Of a stretch of DNA of 64,000 nucleotides, positions 1 to 13,900 are shown in pieces. Each line of letters begins with the position of its first letter. Positions within the stretch are counted from its first letter, which is position 1. A program made the position numbers and the translations under genes. The notes beneath the pieces are model-generated. The model saw nothing but the letters and a program-made list of their open reading frames with translations, did not search any database and was not told where the DNA came from. Origin of the DNA: Anisakis pegreffii (taxonomy: Eukaryota > Nematoda > Chromadorea > Rhabditida > Anisakidae); contig JAPYMA010000122.1 of assembly GCA_035041965.1 (NCBI GenBank), positions 62,001 to 126,000 of the forward strand. Reading direction: 5' to 3'.

Positions 1-1776
1 CACGTTTAGAATGAAATGCACAAATATATGATTTTAGTAATGACGGCATTCCGTGAGATAATATGAAATCTTTCAGTTATGAAAAGTGCAAAAATGCGGA
101 GAATATATCAGCGTGCGAGAGACTTTCAAATATGTCAGCGGCGATATACTCATTCAAAACAGTGGAAAACGACTTATTGGTCAGGAATTCCCTCGAGGCC
201 TCATGTCACACGTCGTGAACAATTGTATCATTCGTTTAGTTTATGCCGTAATCGCGATTTTGATCTATTATGAGAGATACTGGGACGTATTATTCCAGCT
301 AATACTGAGCCAGTTAAATCACTGCTGCAGGATAAAATTGGTGATTTGAGAATAAGGTGAACACTTCATAACGAAAACAAATCTTTAAAATTGAGCAAAG
401 CGTTTGATTTGCAGCGGCAACGAAGAAAGATGACTCACGAAGGAAGCAATAGAAAAGAATGAACCTTTTCGTACGGTTTTAATTTCTGATTGAATTTCTC
501 CCGTAACATCTCAAATTTGATACTCCGCATCGTTTTTGTCCTCTCAAAAAGATCATTCATTTGCTCGTGCTTAAAGAATTGATGAAAATTAGCGACATCA
601 AACCAGTTACAAGCACAGACGAAACATCAACACGTGATAAATACGCGATTTCGTAGAAATACATCAGACTCTCAAATGAAAATGAAATCTAGGCTTTTTA
701 TAATCATCAATGGATCGAATCTGACCGATCAATAAGCGCAGATCAACAACGAAATATGAAAAAAAGATGATTCATTGCAAACGCTCAGGTAACAGCTAAT
801 TGACTGTAACGACTCGAGTGAACACAGGTCAAGACGGAGCTATACGACAAGGAAAATGAATGCAATAAATGAACAGCGGACCGTTCATCACAAAAATAAA
901 ATTACTTATAATACTTGAGAAGAGAATTTTTACCGAAGATATTACATAACAGTAGAATCGTAGTCAATTGAACAGTGACGAGTGTTTTCTAGACAAATAA
1001 TTTACGAAACTGTGTCTCGTTTCGAGAAAAAAACCGGTCTGAGTGAACGCTTGAGAGACTACGGACAGTATTCATATTACATCTTATTTAAGTCACCTTT
1101 TACATAATATTCATTTTCTTGTCATTCATTCGCAAAATGTGTACGTTCAAAATAAATTTGCAGAGTTTTCCGCATTCGGAAGTGTTACAAATTCATCATA
1201 CACTGCTGCCACTCCCTAAAGGTTCAATAAAATTTGTACCAGGCGGACAAAAAGAAAATACTATTCGCCGAGAACACAAATTGCACTTCTAATCAGCAGA
1301 GCAAACGAAAACTACTTCTTAAATAGGTAGCAGTAATGAGATCAAAAATATTACACTGCTATGATGCACAGCGCTAAAAATGTCATCATCAAGATGTCAA
1401 CACTCTTCTCATGGACACAATAGCCGAACTTGTAACAGACAAAGATGATTGTTGTTCTTTTGATAAGGTTAATAATCAAAACGATTCCAGAGTGGTCGGT
1501 GAATACAAATTTGATGATATGTGGATATCCACATTAGAGAAACATGCCAACTCATGATAGCAAGTCTCAAATAACTCACTGACGTATCATGAACTGTATC
1601 ATGCATTTATATACCACTAGGTGAGGGATAGAATTACGAAAAAACCTCAGAAATTAGAATTAAAAATAAACGTCGACATGATGACGCATCGTTGTAAACC
1701 AGAATAAAACAGAATGCGATCGCGATGAGTAATTCGTGAATTATCGTTTAGAATGGCAGTTATTAATTGATCTTAC
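1..1776. other. No supported gene; probable intron 11 of the FERM gene
   Basis: Apart from the terminal-exon candidate at 1147-1215, nothing was recognised. No PDZ-like carboxylate-binding loop (GFG/GFN type) or phosphatase signature was found in either strand, so the catalytic exons must lie left of base 1. Confidence 0.5.
1147..1215 (-). CDS. Candidate alternative terminal exon
   Basis: After gaacctttag, a phase-0 frame reads GVAAVYDEFVTLPNAENSAN then LF and a TGA. Exon 11 ends in phase 0, so joining would give a 529-residue FERM-only product without PDZ or phosphatase. No AATAAA was seen close by, and there is no family match. Alternatively the piece is spliced at TTT|gtaaca or is chance. 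Confidence 0.2.
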   Translation of the reverse strand, partial: GVAAVYDEFVTLPNAENSANLF

Positions 1777-1990
1777 CTGAACATTGCCGTTAATGAACAT
1801 ATTGTGAACGGGCTTCCAAGTACCGTCTTCTTCTACCCCAAAGGTGGTCTCGCGTGAGTAATGGTGATAACTGGATGGATAAGAAGTGCTCTGAATGGAT
1901 GGTACGCGAGTTGTGTCTTGTGGATGCAGTCGAGAAGTTCTGTCACGACGTGACGGAGATATCCGACGTGTTGATGGGGCCGCACTTTCA
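1777..1990 (-). CDS. ptp-1: Exon 11: linker before the expected PDZ domain
   Basis: A 214-nt exon, phase 2 to 0, between aaatttcag and CAG|gtaaga, completing residues 436-507. It reads ESAAPSTRRISPSRRDRTSR, then a Ser/Tyr/His-rich part (SIQSTSYPSSYHHYSRE) and GVEEDGTWKPVHNMFINGNV. Splice sites are excellent and the phase matches exon 10. Residue 507 is close to where the PDZ domain begins in vertebrate PTPN3/4 (about 510-520, from memory). It could belong to a different gene if exon 10 joins elsewhere. Confidence 0.7.
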
Positions 1991-4900
1991 CTGAAATTTT
2001 ATGCAGCATTTAGTAAATTACATAAGGGATGCATGCATTTGACTGCCATAGTATGACTGTGGAGATATGATATGAAGTGATTCACAACTATGACAAATGG
2101 TTCAATTGAGAAATCCAAAAGCACAATTGTTCTGACGAGTTTTAATCTGTGATATTTTATGGATGCTTTTGCTGGACAGGAACGACGAATGTTGACTGTG
2201 CACAGCGAAAGGACAACAGACAGGCCACAACGGGATAGTGCAAAAACCGAGAACAGTGGTGACTACGGAATGAACGATGAGGGGAATTATGAAATGCGAT
2301 CACAAAACAATTGGTGCTGAATGTGCCCTGAAGCTGCCATCCAAGTGCTTCACTGAATATATTTGGTGCCTTCATTTGGTCAACAATAAAATTTGTGCTC
2401 ATTCTGCTTTTTGAACTTCTAAACGACAACGGCTCATAGTTTAACAAAGTAAGCAAGGATTTGCAGAACCACTTTTCTGCTCATATTGGTCACAACGCTG
2501 AAACTGAAATCAGTGAAATTGGATAGGTGAATTGAGTGAAAATGTTGAAATGAGTGAAGTTGCTGGATTCAATTACGGTAGATGGAGAGGACAACCGAGA
2601 GATGCAATTCAATCAGCACGACGAAATTCGTTGGTTGACGATAGTCGATTACTCAGAAATCATTTAAATCATATCGCTGTAATTTGCACTTTTACAATTA
2701 TTCAATGCAGTGGATAACATGCAAAGTTCAATGAAACGACATTTCCACAGATAAAATGTCACGAAAACGTTCTGATGCATAGAAAAGACGGGACCGAAGA
2801 AAATTATGTAGCACAGTTATTGGGAAATGCTGATGAATTTCAAGAATCCAATTTGTGAAAGAATTTTTGATGGAACGCAAATCAATACGGTAAAAAAAGT
2901 CGGAGAACCGAAACGAATTCATTGGAAGAGGCATTTCTTAGAAGAATTGAGACCTCATAAAGGACTACAGAAAATGAATCGCTTTAACTTTTCAACAAAA
3001 GTAGTTGTATCAATAAAATATAACGAAAATTCGCTCTGACTGTTTATAACGAAAAAGTGATGACGTTCTGTATATTATTATTTTGAAAACAGCTGTGCGA
3101 TAGAAAAGCAAACAGAAAATTGTAAAGATATTCGCTTATCCGTGAAAGAGGATCACATTACTAATTTACTGAAAAGAAAACAAATCCACAACAAACTCAC
3201 GAAGAAAGACGCCATAAAACTACAAATCAATTTTAAACTGACGATGAATAAAACTGTTACAGATGAACATTGATCGGTATAATTCATTCGTTCGTCTGAA
3301 CTAATGTCATGGAATTTATTAGCTTGTCTAGTCAGAAAAATCCCACGAATATGCACATTTGGGATTATGAAACAGCATTACTTAAACTATCGCAACTTTT
3401 TAAAAGCCTTTGACATTTGCATACAATTCGATCAAGTTATTTTTGCCTAAATGCACATGAAACGCATAAACACAACCACAACACAAATTTAAGAACCATG
3501 AATTGTGGATGTTCTATAATGTTTAACAAGAAATTGATGAAATAAACGGTTGATTGATTGTAAAGGTGTTGAGGCACTGAAAGAACACGGTAATTTGAAA
3601 CAAACTGATGTTTTATAAAAGCGATGCAATCACATTGACAATTCATAACGAATGATCGAATTAGTCGGATGAATGCACAATGGCCTCTTTACATTCAGAT
3701 ATTTCTGATTCACTTTCCTCACTCATATTGAAACGTAAATGATCAATCAACTTGCTGAGGGCAATTCAAAAGAAGTTACAAATATGTCAAATGTCTACAG
3801 ACAAACCTCTCGAGAGAAGTGAAAATTAAAAGTGCCGAGTCATTTGACGAAGAAGATGATCAGAAAGAAGAAAGTAAACTTACGACGGTGACCAACAAGT
3901 AATCGTTTACAAAATTCAACATCAGAGGAAAAAAGCGTTTTTAACAAGTGTAAGATATACACTCTCAGTGAGCTGCATGTGACGGGGATTAAATGATTTG
4001 GAAAGAGCTTAACAACGAGCGTAAACATCATCCGTTTTTCGATGCCTTTCAAACAACTGCTCTTGAATTTTCGTACATTTGTGAAATCACACAAACATAA
4101 TCAAAAACGCTTGAACGTCACTGCTCGAATTGGAACTGATTATTCGAAGTGAAGCAAATTTTCGTTGGGCAGATAACGGCGCATTGATTCATTATGATTG
4201 CATTCAGCAGCTTTACATATTCAAAAATATTCTTTACCCTATCTATGTATGCAGTAGTAGTACTAAATACGCACTACGCAACACCGACGGTGTGTTCGAT
4301 GAACTCGAGTTTGTTTGTTTGTTTGTTTGTTGGTGAACGTAATTCAGATACACTTAAAACAGTTACGTGGTGCATCGCATTTACAATCAGAGCAAAGCTT
4401 GAACCGATAAGGTATTATAATACATTTATGGTGGAATGCTGACTTTGAAGAGTTTTGGCGAATTTCTTCGATCACGGACTGAAAACGACACTGACATGAT
4501 GCGCCAGGATGGCTTCATATGCTTTGAAATATGAATAATGCATTCATAAAAGTGACATCATCTGTGCCTAATACTACCTCAGTTATTGACAAAACGCTGA
4601 ATCGTCAGTCTGTTTAAATATTAACAACAGATGGTCGGTAGGCCAAAAAAATATCATGAATGAAAATTTTTGAGCCGAAACAACGAATAAACACAACCAA
4701 CACTTCAATCATTCACACCTGATATAAGTATCCAAATGACTCATCAACTGAGCTAATCATCACAGTCTATCACCACAAATGTCAGTGCAATGAACACATT
4801 CACAAAAATATATTCACAACGTTTCACTCCAACCTCTGATTATAGCAATCAACTGATGTGGTGATCGAGTGGAAGAATTGCGCATCCGTTAGAAATAGTA

Positions 4901-7900
4901 ATTCTTTCAGCATTACTTAATAAAGCGAAATGATTTCGAAGAAATGTTGATTCTTTTCGATGAATCTGTTTCATGATCCGATTGAGTGGTATCCAAGTAA
5001 TCACTATGCCATTCTTTCAGCTCATTAATCATTCGGTTCGATAATTTAGCAGTGAATTACTGCTAGGTAAATATGATGAGCAGTTAGGTATGAGAGCGAT
5101 GGGATAAGCAATAATCACTATGGTGAGGATAATGAAGCTAGTATTGATGATTTATGAATAGAACGTCCATGTGAGACATCAGCATCAACAAAGTCGCTAA
5201 TTACAATGTTGCAATTTATATGATGAAGATAAAAGCATTGGTTACTGCTATTCAACTAAAACGTTTCAATAAAATTATGAATATTGCGTTGAGCACTAAT
5301 AAAATTTTAATTAATTCATGGAAATGGTCAGGTGACGATAGTCTTCATCCGATCACTTAATTTTAAGATTCTATCAGTGAGCTAAGAGAATAATACCTTC
5401 TTATAACTCATAGCTATAGTTAGGGGCAATTTGGACACTCCCATGTTGACGGATAGATCCATACTTCGAACTCGGATTATTCTTAAGCCGTATATTCCAT
5501 GAACACATTTATTTGAATATATTCACGCCTGTTAGGAGAAACAATTATGACTGCTCAAATCATGAATTCAAAATGTTTGAAGATTCATTGACAAGTTAAT
5601 TCACAAATTCTACACATATTACAAATGGATCGAGAAGAAAGAGTGGTACGATCGAACTCAATTGATTGATTAGAGCTGAGAAATGAAACGGTCTTTGCCC
5701 GTTCACTGGACTGCTTAAACGTGCTGATACAAGTTATATGATAAGTTTTTTGATGAAGCATTCTTTCTCTATGCTGAACTATATTTACATAAGCTAAAAA
5801 ACCTACCAATTATGTATGATATGGATTTACTTCGTGGATTTGATAATTTTCAGATTACTAACGATAAGTTTACTTACATAAACTGCTTATTTGATCACCT
5901 TTATAATTACGGCTACATAGCTATAACAACCACTTTCGATCATACAAGCAATCCAAGAAAAATGACGGCAGATAAGAATAAATTTACGCCGAGATCTTTG
6001 GCCTACCTTAGAAACACATCTAGGATTATTTCCACATAACTCACACGATCCTTTCATTGTTTTCAGACTCCATTGATCTCTTCTTCTAGTAGCCTTGAAA
6101 TTTGCTTTGTGTTCAGGGTTATGAGCAACATTTTTTACACAACTGTTCATAATACTTTTTTGTCTTGCTTATTCTTTGTTTCATTGCAGTGCTTAGAATT
6201 AAGAATGAGATTGCTTGAGAGTGATTGCTGTGAGAATAGTTCGATGAGCGAAAGACATTCGACCTGCTCATAATTCACCACAAACTGACTTCCACTATAT
6301 ATTACTTAATTTTTGATAAATTGTTGACATTGTTTTGCTATCAGCGGTAAAATAAAAGCTAAAGTAACACATTTTGACACAAAATCTTGGTTGACATCTA
6401 CATTCACTGTGTCATGCGTGGGATGAATGCACGTCGCCGTTGAATGCACTTATATAACAGATAACAAAAATGATACATATTCCAAAGTAAACACCCAACT
6501 CAAATACATTAATACTCAAACGAATGAACCTAAAAGTTGCTAATGGTGAGCATATTGATGCAAAAATTTACGCTGATAGGCACTGCTCCCGGATGAAAAA
6601 AACAAGCAAATTCCTCATTTATTTATTGATTTTTTGTGTCACTCATCGGATCACAACCGAGTTATAATAGTTCTAATTTGTAGTCACTTAATTGCGAACA
6701 TTGAAAAAAGAGTCACGCATACCAACCACCACCTTCATTAGGAAACTTAATGATACTGACAATTCACACATCCATACTGAGATCACAAAAGAAAGTGTAA
6801 TCAAAAAATTAAACAAAAAATTCTCGGCGCTCTTTTGAACCCATTACAGATTCGATGGTAAATCGTTTTGTAGTCATCTAAAATAATCACTACCACTATT
6901 AAATTTTTCTAATATTATTAATATTTATATCAATATTACTCTTATTATTACGACTGTTATTATTATTACTATTATAATTATCCAGTGACAACTTACTAAA
7001 TGGGTTTTTATCAATAGTCTGCTAGAATTACCTTGATTCATCTTCCAATTTACGTAGCCTATAAAGAATTACTCAGTCTACTAGAATTACATTGATTCAT
7101 CTTCCAATTTAGACTCAACTGTAATATAATAAACAAGTGTCATGTGAAAGAGCCGTTCTACTCTCTCTTTCCGTTTACTGCTCTGAGTCAGAAACTGAGA
7201 TCATACCCATCGGCAACCAACTTCTAACAATTCCAAGCTGAATCAAATGACAAGTTGCTGTTCAACAGATCAAATAACAATGAGTTGATCAAAATTATCC
7301 ACCTAATAATTCAGTTGACACTTGCAGCAAAAACATACGATTGCAATAATTATATAATAATAATCAAAAGATTCATATTAAGAGAATGAATATCATAGAG
7401 ACAAGTTGTTGAGAAGCAGTCATCCAGGTCACTTCTCTTAGATGTTAATCGTTCGAGAAGCAATTGTCGCGGGATAGTCGCTTGTACTAAGGGCAATTTC
7501 CTTGAACCACTGAAAGCAAAAAAGGACAGATCTACATCTGTACGAATTTCTCATGCCAAATAAGGAAACAACACGAAAAATATGCAGTGTTCGGGAATAA
7601 ATGAAATTCAAAGTCACAAAATGTTCAGAGTTCGACGGATCCGAACAAATCCGACAACTAATGAGCAGTAATAGTGACTGATGAGATATGGATAAAAAAC
7701 AGACATTGTTCTTAAGTTCTACGAAGCTCACATCGATGTACTAAGAACTATCCATTGAGCGAACAAAGATGAAAGTGTTTCTTAATTACAGACGGAAGTA
7801 ACACCGGGAATGCTTATATCTTCATTACACAAGATGGATAACAGTTATTTCAATTAGATTTGAACAACAGTGGAATTCAGAGGTGATCCGAGTTGAAAAT

Positions 7901-10900
7901 TTCTTTAAGAGGGACGTAGAAACTCACACGTGCCGATTGAGGTAGAATACACACGTCATCGGTGGAGAAAATGAGGCGGAAGACAACTTCGGGATATTAG
8001 AACGTCTTGAATGAGGCAACCAACAACACGGCATAAGGAAGGTTCTCAAGCGAATTGAATGATGAGAATGAATATACATTGGTGTCAGTTATCGCAAGTA
8101 CACAGCAAAAATTCAACAATAAAATGAATGATTACAACGGATTGGATCACTGAGATTTGTCGGTGATCGACAACAGCTGTACTCACATTTTTTGTTGAAC
8201 GAAATGATACAATTAAACAGAAAAATCAAAACTTCAAAAAACTCAATTCGCTCTTTCAAAATGTTTTTTGATTTTGAAAGCATATCAACAGAGAAAAGTA
8301 AAAATTTTCAACGATGTAACTGCAGTGGGTGAAAAAAAGCTTCGAGTGCAATGAACTTAATAAAATGTTGAACATGTAAAGCTTCCATAATGAGATTGAC
8401 AGTGAGGTAATATTGATAACTGAACGCATCGCTGCTTTATGTATCATCTACATTTTAAATATTGCTTTATTATCGCTCTATTTGATTATAATATTCCATT
8501 AGCCAAAAAATGATAAAATATTAAAATAAAGCCAAGACAATTCAGAAAACGAGCATTCATTTGTGTGATCATATTTGTTGTCATATTTGTATTCCTCCCT
8601 ATTGTTGGCCACTCTACGGGGTCTGGTTGCATAATGCATACACACTAACATCATGCGATTTCCTTTTTGATGTTTTCAAAACTGCACTGACGTTGAATGT
8701 TGTGTACGCAAACCAGTAAATTGGCATAGCACTCGCTCAACTCAAGCGAACAAGGAAATGAACATCAAAATAAGAAGACCAAATTAATTTCACATCTTGA
8801 CTAATCAGTAGATTTTGCTCGTTCCAATACAATCTCAAATTAATTACCCGGCTCAAAATGAAACAGGAACAATAAGAAATAATCAATCATATACAGCAGA
8901 CTAAGCAGACTGCTGCATATGATTTTAAGCAGACTTTTAAGCAGACCATCAAGTTTAACCAGTAACATAAACTTTCACTTTTTCGAAATCTTACCATCTT
9001 CTGCGAGTTGTGTTACCGTTTGCAGTAGCATTACCACCACCTCCATACAAATCTACGGCCCATGGCCCTACCGCAAATTTCAACATCTTAACCGAATAGT
9101 TTCTGCTCGCGGTACGGGACAACGAATAGAAAAGTTCACAATATGGCGACAGAACTATTGAATAGCAAAGTGATTCGGTGGCCAATTATAGTGCCAAACG
9201 AAGCAGTTTACGGCAAGTTGATTCACATCAGTCACTTACAGCCGAAATGATCCGTCGCTCATCAAATCTTGATTAATTGCACATCCAATAGGAGTGCTTC
9301 AGCGAGCCAATACCATATTAGATAATGCGAATAAAGTAATAGTCACAGACTTAGCCACCGCACAAATGTTAAAGCTTTTGATCATAATGGAATTGAGTTA
9401 GTCACTAGTTGAGTTGGCTTTACGAGAAGTCTTGACAGAGTTTTGATGTGTGCAATTCGTTTGAATATAGACGTGACTCCGCCTCAGGGTAACAATTATC
9501 GTTGTTCCCTCTAGCGTTACGTAACAGAAGTACTGCTGCAGCAGTATAGAGACAATAATAATCGTATATCACGATTATACGAGAATGATCACAACTCTTT
9601 TTGTTGTGTTCGATAACATTAGCTTGCGGTAATGTGAAGGCGGAGCATTGCTCTGTGATTGAAGAATGTTTGAATATGGAGTGTGACGTTTGTGATGGAT
9701 GGATATTATGAGCAGTATTGTTATGACGGTTCTTAGTCTTCACTTGAACATTTCCGCTTTGTAAAGAACATTACGCATGACTGACAAAACACTTTCACTA
9801 ACATCTCGCTTACTGCAACTATGAAAAAGAGCAACATCGACGAGCTTTACTTCAGACCGAACAAAAATCATGAGGGAAATAGAAGGGAAAGTTACACTTG
9901 GACACTGGTGAAATTCAGCAAAAAGGCAGAAGAAGTTGTCAAATTGAGAGACACTAGCATTATGCAGCTATTTTCAGCGACACTTTGTGACCTACCGAAT
10001 GATTCATGGAATGATGAAAAATATACATTCATAACAAATTGATGAGGTGTGTTTGACTGCATGATTTTTATTAAAGAATGAAATTAGACGATTCATTTAT
10101 TTAATGTCAAGGAACAGATATTCGGAACGATCGGAAATTTATCAACAGCTATCAAAATACAACGTTATTGAATGTTACAAGCAATTGTCGTTGTGACAGA
10201 CAGCTGATGCTGAAAGAAGACAAGTTATATGGTCGCTGAAGAGACGGACTCTCGCTGAATGAATGAACGATTGTTTTGAAATGAGAGTATTATCAAAACA
10301 ACAACAACAACAACAGAACCATTAATTTGATAATTACAATCAATTTGAACGATGCATTCAATTGAGACGAATTGCTTCTGACATACCCACGTCATGCGAA
10401 CGCCGAACGCTTAAAATATCGACAGAAATACTTCTGATGCTTCAAAGAATCGCAATTATAACGTCTACTGTAACAACTGCTTATGCAATCAGTAAGTTAT
10501 GCTCATTCACTAGTAATTTAGAAGCAAACTTTCCTATTACTACGGCCTTGTTTATCGCATACTTTGCCATGATTATTACATAAAGATGTTCCAATAATAA
10601 CGTTTCAGTATGGGATCTACAAGCGTGAATTCTATATGTTTTTCATCATTCTGGACAATTATCGAATGAAATGCAAACGCTCAAATGATCACACAAATGT
10701 TATCCTCTGATGAATTTGGAACCAAGATATTCAGTTTACCATTTCAATGTATTTAGCAAACAAAATGCTTGGCTGTTGTTCGCAAAGAGTGAATGGAACC
10801 ATTCTTATTCGTTTCTTTTTGTAAGTGATCGTTTCATTTTTCTTGCTTTATTTTACTCAACACAACATAACCTCAAGTCACAACAATGCAAATATCCGTC

Positions 10901-13900
10901 AGTATTGGAGTGAAAAAATGAGCAAATTAGTTCCTTTTTGTGAACGGATCCTCCCTCAGCTGTTTTACTGGGACATATCATTACCAAGTGGTAATTATAC
11001 CACTGAAACATTTAGCAATTAGACAACGTCAACTGCTAACAAATTTACATATGAGATTAAGCAATATGTTTCGTTGTTTACATTAGTTTGATGGGCAAAG
11101 AGATAAAATCAGTTGGCAATAATCTTGTTACAAATCTAGATCGATGCAAATGAACTGCACTGTGCTGAGGTTAGCATAACTTGAATAATAACCACAACAC
11201 GGTAACGTTCACTATGGTCATTGTGAGTGTTGTTGATGCATGTGTGTATGAATAATGGTCGTTTGAGAGTGCATTAAATGATGGGCTTCATCCGAATAAA
11301 ACTCTTTAAATGGAGCGTTGATTGGCTTCATGCACTCGATGAGCTTGCTATTAGCAACATCCCATCGATAGTCGTTACTCAGCTATGAGCCACATCAAAG
11401 ATGCACCACCACCAATAACACAACGATAAATCATGTGTGATTAAGCGGAATTTGATTTTATTTGCATACGACAGAGCAGTGACATCACCAAATAGATAGA
11501 CGAGGAACGTGTGATTTAAGTCGCTAAAAATGATCCGTTCTGGATAAAACAATATTAAGTGGGCATGTGGAATGAGTACGATAGATAGAAATTAAGCTAA
11601 CATATCCAGTTGGTTGAATTCAACTAAAAAATTTCATAAGTATTCCATGCTTAGTGACGAAAACAAAGTTGATAGAAACAAGCAATGGTCACGATCCTCC
11701 ATGCGCGTGCACAGTGTAACATTCCGAAGTGTATCAGCACATTATTTGATAAGAGAATTTCAATAATATAATGGGTTCGGTGTTTTCATATTCGAACGCA
11801 TTTATGGAAATGAAAAATTATCAGACAATTCATTAAAATTTTCATTTCAGTGAGTTTTTCATTGAATGTTTTCATAATGATTTCATTGAGTTTACTGCAA
11901 GATTGACTTGAACGCAGAATCCTTCTTTCTTCAGTTTGCTGAGTATAAAACCAAATCAAAATCATGATGAATTGGGGCGCAAAAACTCGATTAGGAGAAT
12001 CAGTGTTGATTAATTGGCGGATTGGTCATAAAAATCAAATGAAACTATGTCATTCGAAAGCAAAACGTTTTCTCGGAGCCATTCTCAGAGAATACATTTA
12101 GATTAAAATGCTGCACTGAAATTCAACTATAAACTGATAAAATGATCACAGAAGTGATGATCAGGGCTTAATGAGTTTCGATAAAACATTAAGAAATCTC
12201 AGAATCGTTCACATAAATTCAAAGGTGATTCAGAAAACGGACTAAACGAGATAAAATTTGATGCACTTCTAAATGACTCAATGTACCTGAATGATAAAAA
12301 TTGTACTTCTAAACTCAGAAATCAGTGAAATACGACTCGAACGATGGAAATTACGAGGGAAAACGACGGTTAGAAGAGTCAAATTGTGGTTACGTCTGCT
12401 CGTTCATTCAAAATGTGATCACAACGGAATTACTGATCAATACAAGAAAGAGCAAAAAAAGAACATTCATAAGAATAACTCATCAACAATTATAATAATT
12501 GGTTCTGGTTATCAACACTTTCATCCCGACCATGGAATTTTTTACGACGCGTGTATACTGATCCTTAGAACTGGTTAGCTTAGGGCAGAATGCGAGATTT
12601 CTGCATGAAAAAAACGCCCCTTAACGAAAACACAGACCTTAATTGCTTCACTACGGCCCAATAGAACTGCTCGGAGAATTTTTTTAAACTTATTCATCAC
12701 ACATAAAAGAATTAAACAAGAAAACAGCCAAAGTTTCTGCCTACTTATGGTGGGAGAAAAAAGTCAAATTAAGATTTGAATTGCAAAATAAAGGCACTTC
12801 GATTGCTCTGCAAAACGACAAGAACATGATTCTAGCGAATACGAAATACGAAATTTCAGTTTTCAATAAAACGATCACCAGAAAACGGACTCATTAGAGT
12901 ATCAACTTCATTCGATAGTTATTATGAAAGAGAATTAGCGAATTCAGTGAATGACGAAGAATTTGTGTGCGATTCCGATTAGACCTCTAAAATGCGTTCA
13001 AACAAGAAAATAGGTTCGAATAACAATGCGACGACTCAAATCTACAAGAAACAAACCACTGAAGATATCACAATTTTCACACCAAATTAACGTTGTTCTA
13101 TCCTTAAAGATGTCAGTATGTAAACTCAGTTCTACATCCAATTCACTCTGCTTTCATTCACTTAATAGACACAAGACAAACAATGATTCTAATGCAGACA
13201 GACCATCACCTAATGATGAAATCTGATTATAATCAATCATAATGCAATAATGTGTAATATAATACATTATACCATAGAATATAAGTGTCACCAGCTCAAA
13301 TAAGAATCGCGAGATGAAGATTAACACATCAAAGCTAGCCAGGTGCGCATAAGCCAAATTCGTTTCCGCACCATTCTGACCTTACATTCAACTCAAATCC
13401 ATTAATTTTGTGCAAATGCAATCGCAAACAAAAACAAAATGAATATAACGTCTACTGAAAAGTTTAGATTGTTCGTTTCAAGAAGAGAACCGCAAGAGAA
13501 TCAAATTCTGGCAATGAAACAGTTTCATAGATAAAATTGAGTCCATCAGAAATGTTCGAAAAGGACGTTGAATTACATAAATCAACGAATAAATCAACGC
13601 TTCGATCAGTATTCTGTAATTGATGTGATAATTTATCTGCTTGTTGTTGTCTTAATAATGTATTTCAATGAAATGAGAAGAAAGGAACAAACAGTGAGGA
13701 TTAGGAGTATTTCTAGAGGAAATATCGTAAAGTAATAGGCGATGCATTTTTCAGAGCATAACCTTACCAAATAAAATTTTACCAGAAAAAAGCAAGAAGT
13801 GTAACGGTCTACAATCCATAAAATCATTTTTTTCAACCAGTTACATCTCTGTCTATTGATAACAATAGACTCAAACACAACTGTTGAAGGAACTTTAGGA

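Noticed and set aside
3662..3732. Acidic 21-codon mini-ORF with an ATG on the minus strand
   Set aside because: Too short, no acceptor before it and the wrong context for the FERM gene.
8840..8866. TTAATTACCC similarity to the nematode spliced leader
   Set aside because: Only a partial match to SL1, with no downstream GT donor or Sm site in the right place.
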